From NCBI GenBank assembly GCA_964383905.1, contig CAYLJO010000032.1, forward strand, positions 1 to 39,472: DNA of 39,472 bases, written 5' to 3'. Below the pieces are notes generated by a model. The model saw only the letters and a program-made list of their open reading frames with translations, did no database searches and was not told where the DNA came from. Source of the stretch: CAYLJO01 sp964383905. GTDB lineage: Bacteria > Acidobacteriota > Blastocatellia > Pyrinomonadales > Pyrinomonadaceae. A program made the position numbers and the translations under genes. Positions 34,872-39,472 of this stretch are shown one piece after another (the stretch's first letter is position 1; every line of letters starts with the position of its first letter).

Positions 34872-36671
34872 ATGAATAGCTCTATTACCTTCCAATTCAA
34901 TTCGCGGGCGCAAGTGTGCGCACTCACTCTGACGGCCCTGCTCTTTATTGCCGGCGCACCCGTGCGGGCGCAGAACGGTCAGCAGGACATGCAGAACATG
35001 CCCGGCATGGGCAAGCAGAAGGCCGAACAACAAAAGAAGAAGCCACCACAGCCGGCGCCGAAGAAAGACGAGATGCAGGGAATGGACATGAAAGGCATGA
35101 AGATGCCTTCACCCACTCCTACCCCTTCGCCCACACCAGCTCCATCTCCAGAAAAGATGGAGATGAATATGCCGGTGTCCCCTTCTCAGCAGGGGCCGGT
35201 CACCGATACGTTAAAGCCAAACGCTACTGAGGATAAGTCCGGCGGTATGGGCAACATGGACATGAATAACATGGAAAATGGCGGCTCCGGCGACGAATCA
35301 ATGAAGGGTATGAGCGATATGTCTGGTATGGGCTCGATGAATATGGGGCCGCTGCTGGTCGTGTCGGGCAACGACATGTCGATCCGCGTCGGCTCTAGCC
35401 GCACTAACGTCATGCCGATGGGACAGATGGGATCGGGCACGTCCTGGGAACCGGCATCCTCGCCGATGCGCATGTACCACAAAGTGGCCGGTGATTGGCT
35501 GCTGATGCTCCACTTCAATCTGATCGGGGATTTTAACTCGCAGGGCGGCCCCCGCGGCGTGACAAAGTTTGAGTCGCTGAACTGGTTTATGCCGATGGCC
35601 TTTCACAAGCTGGGCCGTGGCACGCTCGCCTTGCGCGGCATGTTTAGCCTGGAGCCTTTCACATTTCCGCCGGGGGGCTCCCCAGAGCTTTTCCAGACCG
35701 GCGAGACTTATAAGGGCCGGCCCCTCATCGACCGGCAGCACCCGCACAATCTCTTTATGGAGTTGTCGTCAACCTACACCCTGGCCCTCGGCGAACACGG
35801 TACGTGGTTCACTTACTTTGGCTACCCCGGCGAGCCCGCGCTGGGTCCCGTCGCCTTCATGCACCGCTGGTCGGCGGCGGAGAACCCGGCAGCGCCACTG
35901 GCGCACCACCTACAGGATTCAACGCACATCTCCTTCGGCGTGCTCACGTCCGGTTTCACCTACCGGAAGCTCAAGCTGGAAGGGTCAATCTTCAACGGGC
36001 GTGAGCCGGGTGAGAATCGTTACACCTTCGAGGCCCACCGCTGGAATTCACGCTCGGCCCGCCTCTCCTTTGCGCCGAACGGCAACTGGTCGATGCAGGT
36101 GAGCTACGGTCTCCTGAAAAAGCCCGAAGCGCTTGAGCCGGGAGATATCCGCCGCGCGACGGCTTCCGTCAGCTACAACAGGCCTTTTAATCGGGGTAAC
36201 TGGGCGACCAGCCTGATCTGGGGACGTAACCACCTGAGCGGCCCGGGCGAAACCGCCAACCTGAACGGCTACACGGCGGAATCAACCGTCAACTTCCTCG
36301 ACAGGAACTACCTCTACACACGCCTTGAGCTGGTCGACAAGAATGAGCTTTTACGCCCGGCGGATCGTGCGCTTCTGGGCATCGCCCCTGATGCGCACCC
36401 GTCATTGCGCGTCGGCGCATATACATTCGGGGGCGCGCGCGACATCTGGAACACTAGCAAGCTTTCGATGGCCATCGGCGGCGACGTCGTATTCTATTCC
36501 ATGCCATCGGCGCTCAACCCGATCTACGGCCATCATCCTGTCTCATACCACGTTTTCTTCCGCATTCGCCCGGGTAAGATGTCCATGGACCACCATGGCA
36601 GCATGCATGGGGAAGTGATGAACGGGGCGATGGGCAACATGAGCGGAGGTATGAACCCCCTACAGCAATAG
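34872..36671 (+). CDS. Met-rich outer-membrane beta-barrel protein, putative copper handling
   Basis: 599 residues. Signal segment about 15-34 (ALTLTALLFIAGAPVRAQ). Residues about 35-165 are disordered and Met-rich (MPGMGKQ, MQGMDMKGMKM, MGNMDMNNMENGG, MKGMSDMSGMGSMNMG) with a Pro/Thr/Ser stretch. Residues about 190-570 alternate aromatic and polar positions as in a beta-barrel, with conserved-looking DRQHPHNLFMELS and HHLQDSTHISFGV. A His/Met-rich tail (MDHHGSMHGEVMNGAMGNM) ends the protein. The plan resembles CopB/PcoB copper proteins (Met-rich N-terminus plus barrel), but the barrel is much longer and I cannot assign it to that family. Likely Cu(I)/Ag(I) binding or export across the outer membrane; inferred. 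Confidence 0.65.
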   Translation: MNSSITFQFNSRAQVCALTLTALLFIAGAPVRAQNGQQDMQNMPGMGKQKAEQQKKKPPQPAPKKDEMQGMDMKGMKMPSPTPTPSPTPAPSPEKMEMNMPVSPSQQGPVTDTLKPNATEDKSGGMGNMDMNNMENGGSGDESMKGMSDMSGMGSMNMGPLLVVSGNDMSIRVGSSRTNVMPMGQMGSGTSWEPASSPMRMYHKVAGDWLLMLHFNLIGDFNSQGGPRGVTKFESLNWFMPMAFHKLGRGTLALRGMFSLEPFTFPPGGSPELFQTGETYKGRPLIDRQHPHNLFMELSSTYTLALGEHGTWFTYFGYPGEPALGPVAFMHRWSAAENPAAPLAHHLQDSTHISFGVLTSGFTYRKLKLEGSIFNGREPGENRYTFEAHRWNSRSARLSFAPNGNWSMQVSYGLLKKPEALEPGDIRRATASVSYNRPFNRGNWATSLIWGRNHLSGPGETANLNGYTAESTVNFLDRNYLYTRLELVDKNELLRPADRALLGIAPDAHPSLRVGAYTFGGARDIWNTSKLSMAIGGDVVFYSMPSALNPIYGHHPVSYHVFFRIRPGKMSMDHHGSMHGEVMNGAMGNMSGGMNPLQQ

Positions 36672-36701
36672 TTGACCCCTTCTGCAGAAGCACGATACAA
36701 A
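36672..36701 (+). promoter_or_regulatory. Possible promoter for the two orphan genes
   Basis: TTGACC (36672-36677), 18-base spacer, TACAAA (36696-36701). The spacer includes the palindrome CTTCTGCAGAAG. Confidence 0.35.
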
Positions 36702-36750
36702 TGTGCTGATGCAATCGGGCGCTTGAAAGCACAGTAGCTTAGGCACCCGT

Positions 36751-37098
36751 ATGCTATGCAAAAAGATGGGAGAAAGGGACTTGAAGTTAGCTGATAATAA
36801 CGAAAGTGACAGATTCGAATCTCTTGCGGGAGCGGCCCGGCACATCCTTAATGCTTATGGCCACGCGGAACCGGACTCCACCCGGATCGTCTACACCAGC
36901 GGCGATCTGAATATCGCGTGCGACGCTGGCGTGTTAGAGATCATTCATCGAGGCACGTTGGTCTTTCGCGACGCGCCCGAATGTACTTCAGACAACCGCC
37001 CCTTTAATGAAGGCGATTGGATAAAAGAGGTCGAACGGGTGGCGCAAACCATTTCTAACCCGCGGTTGCCGGAAAAAACATCGAAGCAAGCCGGCTAG
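36751..37098 (+). CDS. Hypothetical protein
   Basis: 115 residues; a second ATG at 36766 (MGERDLKLAD) is equally possible and neither has a clear ribosome site. No family recognised. Soluble, mixed alpha/beta by appearance: helix (SLAGAARHILNAYG), then short strands TRIVYTSGDLNIACDAGVLEI and GTLVFRDAPE, then a C-terminal helix WIKEVERVAQTI. Two cysteines, no signal peptide. It is followed after 24 bp by the basic-tail gene, so the two probably share a transcript. Confidence 0.55.
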   Translation: MLCKKMGERDLKLADNNESDRFESLAGAARHILNAYGHAEPDSTRIVYTSGDLNIACDAGVLEIIHRGTLVFRDAPECTSDNRPFNEGDWIKEVERVAQTISNPRLPEKTSKQAG

Positions 37099-37122
37099 AA
37101 ACATAGCGAAAAGTGAGGAGCC

Positions 37123-37773
37123 ATGGACGAGCAAACTATCACCAGGGCAGCCCACGCGGCTGTCGATGACCTCAAGCTCGATTGCCAAATTAGGGCAGTC
37201 TACAAGCCCCCGGGCAAAGATAAATGGTGCGTTCAGTTTACAGATAAATATGGTGAGTTTTGCGACGAGTTCCATGAGAAATCCGGCCGCGAGAACAGCG
37301 CGGCAGTAATCAGAGAAAAGATCAAGCGCCACCTCTTCCGCCGGCGGGAGATGAAAACCCCTGGGAGGAGAGGCTTCCGCACAGCTCGCTCGGGCAAACG
37401 TGAGGTTGATCAGTCCGGCACACCCCTTAAGATGATCGAAGGGGCAATTGACCAGGCAGCCCACGTCGTCAGTAAGGCCATTGACGAGGCATCTCACCTC
37501 ACGGCGGCAGTACTCGATGCCGCGGCCCACCAAATCGCCGGCAGGCCTACGGCGGCCGAAGTCCCTCCCGCAAGAGGGAATCAGCCGGCGGGATCAAAGC
37601 CGCGGGCAATAGTTGTGGTGGCCGGGGCCAAAAGTACCGGCAAAGGATCAAAGCGATCCACGCAGACGGGTTCCAAGGCGGGGGCGACGACAAAGAAATC
37701 GACGGGTAAGACCAAACGATCATCTACAACGACAGCCAGCAAGGCTGGCAGGAAAAAAGGCCGCAAAAGCTGA
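37123..37773 (+). CDS. Hypothetical protein with histone-H1-like basic tail
   Basis: 216 residues, with a good GTGAGGAG ribosome site. Residues 1-70 form a small domain (helix TRAAHAAVDDLKLD, strands IRAVYKPPGKDKWCVQFTD, helix AAVIREKIKRHLF) that I do not recognise. A middle amphipathic helical stretch (about 105-145; MIEGAIDQAAHVVSKAIDEA) repeats an 'A-x-x-x-V/I-D-x-A' rhythm. The last 60 residues are Lys/Ser/Thr/Gly/Arg-rich (STGKGSKRSTQTGSK, KKSTGKTKRSS, AGRKKGRKS), like bacterial histone-H1-like tails that bind DNA or RNA. Nucleic-acid binding is inferred from composition only. Confidence 0.6.
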   Translation: MDEQTITRAAHAAVDDLKLDCQIRAVYKPPGKDKWCVQFTDKYGEFCDEFHEKSGRENSAAVIREKIKRHLFRRREMKTPGRRGFRTARSGKREVDQSGTPLKMIEGAIDQAAHVVSKAIDEASHLTAAVLDAAAHQIAGRPTAAEVPPARGNQPAGSKPRAIVVVAGAKSTGKGSKRSTQTGSKAGATTKKSTGKTKRSSTTTASKAGRKKGRKS

Positions 37774-37783
37774 GCAGCATCCC

Positions 37784-37813
37784 GGGCGCGCGGGCTCACT
37801 GGCCCGCGCTCCC
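37784..37813. terminator. GC-rich hairpin between convergent genes
   Basis: GGG-c-GCGCGGG pairs with CCCGCGC-t-CCC around an 8-nt loop, just after the basic-tail gene and before the end of the convergent radical SAM gene. No T-run on either side; termination is plausible from position only. Confidence 0.45.
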
Positions 37814-37865
37814 AGCCGTACTGATACACAGGTGAAGCTGAGTTGACCTCTGAGCAGCTACCCTC

Positions 37866-38861
37866 CTACCAAATATCCCCGATCTTCTCTTCGTAGTGCT
37901 CGGAAATCACCTCTCGAATCTTTTGGTCTTTGTACAGACGAATACAGGCCTGGCACCGGTGCGCATACATGTTTTCCCATTTGATCTCAGGATTGTGGGT
38001 CGCGGCCCAGGCCAGGATGCGTTCCGGGCCCTCCTTTCTAATCCACCGCTTCAGGAAATCGCCGGCCGCCGCGCGGTTCGCCTCCGCCAGACTTGTTTCC
38101 CGCAGATTACCGATCTGCAGCTCGGGGAGAAATCGTATGCCCAGCCCGCAGCACGGGCTTAAATTACCATCCGGCTTCAATGTCGTGGTTGTCAGCACAC
38201 TATCGCACCCCTGACACCGGGCCAGGTTAGACCTGTTGACGGTTGCTCCTTCCGCATACTTTTCACGGGCAAAAGGTGTGACCGGGCTCCAAATCGATTC
38301 CACAACCGCCAGCCATGCCGACGGATACTCCTCTCGCAAACTCAGAAAGTCGGGATGAGATTCGACGGTCTCCTTCGTGACGACTCGCTCCCTGACGGTC
38401 TCCACGCTAATAACAACTTTCAGTCCGGCCCGGACTGCCGCGCGCGTCGCGCGCATGATGTTGTCCGGGGGTACGAAACGCGCGTGCTGATCTCCCGTGC
38501 TCAAATTAATCTCATTCAGCCCCGCGCCGACAAAATCCTGTATCCGCCGCGCCGCGGCAGTCGAGCTGTTGGCCCAGTGAGCGTTCGTCACAAGCCGGAC
38601 ACCCATGCCCAGCAGGGCCGCGTGTCGCATCCCGTGAAGCAGCGCATCCCCGGCCAATGTCGGTTCACCGCCGGTAAAGACTATCAGCTGATACCCCGCA
38701 ACGGCGGCCTGCTCAATCGCCTCGTGCAGCAATTCGCCTGGCAGCCACGTCTTATCCCTCGGGCTACTGACAGTGCCACAATGGGTACATTCGGCGGTAC
38801 ACTGATAGGTCGGCATAATACAGAGCGTGCGATGTTCGTCATAAGTTTCGCGTGAATCCAT
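37866..38861 (-). CDS. Radical SAM protein with SPASM-like C-terminal cysteines
   Basis: About 331 residues from ATG 38861, which has an AGGAGG site 7 bases upstream; the frame is open 6 codons further. The radical SAM cluster motif Cx3Cx2C is Cys21-x3-Cys25-x2-Cys28 (TYQCTAECTHC). SAM-binding features follow: LIVFTGGEPTLAG, LVTNAHWAN and LNEINLSTGDQH. The C-terminal third has CQGCDSVLTTTTLKPDG then LSPCCG, and a final HRCQACIRLYK: six cysteines in the spacing of a SPASM/twitch domain binding auxiliary iron-sulfur clusters. SPASM proteins often modify ribosomal peptides or proteins. Substrate unknown; the divergent small gene at 38990 is the nearest candidate. Confidence 0.85.
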   Translation of the reverse strand: MDSRETYDEHRTLCIMPTYQCTAECTHCGTVSSPRDKTWLPGELLHEAIEQAAVAGYQLIVFTGGEPTLAGDALLHGMRHAALLGMGVRLVTNAHWANSSTAAARRIQDFVGAGLNEINLSTGDQHARFVPPDNIMRATRAAVRAGLKVVISVETVRERVVTKETVESHPDFLSLREEYPSAWLAVVESIWSPVTPFAREKYAEGATVNRSNLARCQGCDSVLTTTTLKPDGNLSPCCGLGIRFLPELQIGNLRETSLAEANRAAAGDFLKRWIRKEGPERILAWAATHNPEIKWENMYAHRCQACIRLYKDQKIREVISEHYEEKIGDIW

Positions 38862-38910
38862 ACAGGCGCCTCCTACCATTCAGACGTGAAGGGCCTTGAT
38901 CTTATTCATG

Positions 38911-38956
38911 CGAACAGATAATAATCAAATGGCCGGGGCCGCTCCCGATCTGTTCG
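38911..38956. promoter_or_regulatory. Inverted repeat in the divergent radical SAM/small-gene interval
   Basis: CGAACAGAT (38911-38919) and ATCTGTTCG (38948-38956) are perfect 9-bp inverted copies separated by 28 bases. The interval between contains GGCCGGGGCC. The repeat lies between two divergent start codons and may be a shared operator. Confidence 0.5.
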
Positions 38957-38989
38957 TCACGGTTTGCTTCCGGGAAGAGAGGAGGGCTT

Positions 38990-39417
38990 ATGGACATTGA
39001 TGTCGTACTCGGGTCTCAGATCACCAATCTTCCGCATGAGTTGGTCATCAATCCCAACACGGTGCGCGCCACCAATGTGCTCGACATGATGGCTCGCGTC
39101 AGGGGTAAGCTACAGCCCGGGCAGCGGATTAACCGTCTCGTATCTTTGGTTACCGGGAGCAAAAAGGCCAACCATTAACTCTTTCATACAGCGCTCAGCT
39201 CGTATCGCTTCGCGAGCTATTCGACCCCGCCGGAAGTGTCGAGCTATTCTTTCGCCCTTCCGGCTCAGGCGGTCAGATTATTCCTCAAAAGCAAGGTGGA
39301 AGTCAGCCAAGTGTGGGCGGATTCGGGTTCGGCGGATTTAACACGGCCCGGCAGGTTTCCGCCCCGGATCTCCAACACCTGTCCGGCCTGCTGGGAGTGC
39401 CGGTGCTAATAGGCTAA
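38990..39417 (+). CDS. Small protein, probably frameshifted (62-aa frame plus Gly-rich tail)
   Basis: The first frame, ATG 38990 to TAA 39178, encodes 62 residues (MDIDVVLGSQITNLPHELVI ... RINRLVSLVTGSKKANH) behind a strong GGAGGG site. A second frame, open from 39133 to TAA 39415-39417 with no start codon, continues as PLTLSYSAQLVSLRELFDPA, GSVELFFRPSGSGG, then a Gly-rich stretch SVGGFGFGGFN and a hydrophobic end LSGLLGVPVLIG. One extra base near 39172 (AACCATT to AACCCATT) joins both into a 142-residue protein. I do not recognise the family. Both halves look protein-like. Alternatives: a real 62-residue protein followed by an unrelated decayed tail, or programmed frameshifting. Confidence 0.5.
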
Positions 39418-39435
39418 TGAGATAATACCCCGACC

Positions 39436-39472
39436 GTGAGAGAAGGGCGTTTTTACAAGCCGGGTTATGTTA
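39436..39472 (+). CDS. Possible start of a gene running off the window
   Basis: A GTG at 39436 opens a frame (MREGRFYKPGYV) that runs to the window end. No ribosome site is visible and only 12 codons can be read, so this is a weak call. Confidence 0.2.
   Translation, partial: MREGRFYKPGYV

Overview
The window is GC-rich and gene-dense, with mixed strands, and looks like a draft genome or metagenome-assembled scaffold: it carries a run of exactly 100 N at 32944-33043. The gene content fits an Acidobacteriota bacterium, probably near class Blastocatellia. Indicators are a TIGR03118/Calx-beta/CHRD/DUF4214 secreted protein, a large Asp-box (BNR) propeller protein, paired M16 peptidases, and a Tyr-rich secreted repeat protein with a GYRDG...RDGFRRGY pattern. 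This placement is inference from gene families; there is no rRNA or marker-gene comparison behind it. No tRNA, rRNA, CRISPR array or complete insertion sequence was recognised.

Layout. 1-2.5 kb (minus): an ECF sigma factor, its zinc-finger anti-sigma factor and a Spy/CpxP-like periplasmic protein form one unit. It is driven by a consensus-like promoter back to back with the promoter of a plus-strand HD-GYP membrane phosphodiesterase (2640-4490). 4.5-6.0 kb: a GYF-like/zinc-ribbon/multi-TM protein whose first domain contains an in-frame TAA. 6.0-6.6 kb: an intergenic region with a degenerate low-complexity repeat and a relic of a CusF-like copper-binding domain. 6.6-10.7 kb: a LolA-like secreted protein and a 1060-residue Asp-box propeller protein. 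10.7-11.25 kb: non-coding, with a striking three-stem structured element. 11.26-14.26 kb: a large secreted multidomain protein with a one-base frameshift. 14.4-20.2 kb: a housekeeping block, ftsY-ribD-rsmA (tightly coupled or overlapping), then RNase J and an ACT-domain protein. 20.3-26.6 kb: a minus-strand chromate transporter diverging from an RND efflux adaptor and pump pair. 26.6-29.5 kb (minus): an active plus inactive M16 peptidase pair. 30 kb: a small BON-domain secreted protein. 30.5-32.9 kb (minus): nicotinate phosphoribosyltransferase and an M48 metalloprotease whose start is lost in the N gap.

Right of the gap: a duplicated Tyr-rich secreted protein (minus), a probable copper-handling pair (small Cys/His/Met-rich secreted protein plus Met-rich outer-membrane barrel protein), two orphan genes (one with a histone-H1-like basic tail), a SPASM-type radical SAM enzyme (minus), and divergent from it a small gene that appears split by a frameshift into two short frames with a Gly-rich C-terminus. 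The radical SAM/small-protein unit, with a perfect 9-bp inverted repeat between the two genes, is the best candidate here for an undescribed system, possibly peptide modification. The functional link is inferred only from position.

Three genes carry single-base lesions: TAA at 4631, a frameshift near 11660 and a frameshift near 39172. Read errors in a draft assembly are a simple shared explanation and should be excluded before any biology is read into them.
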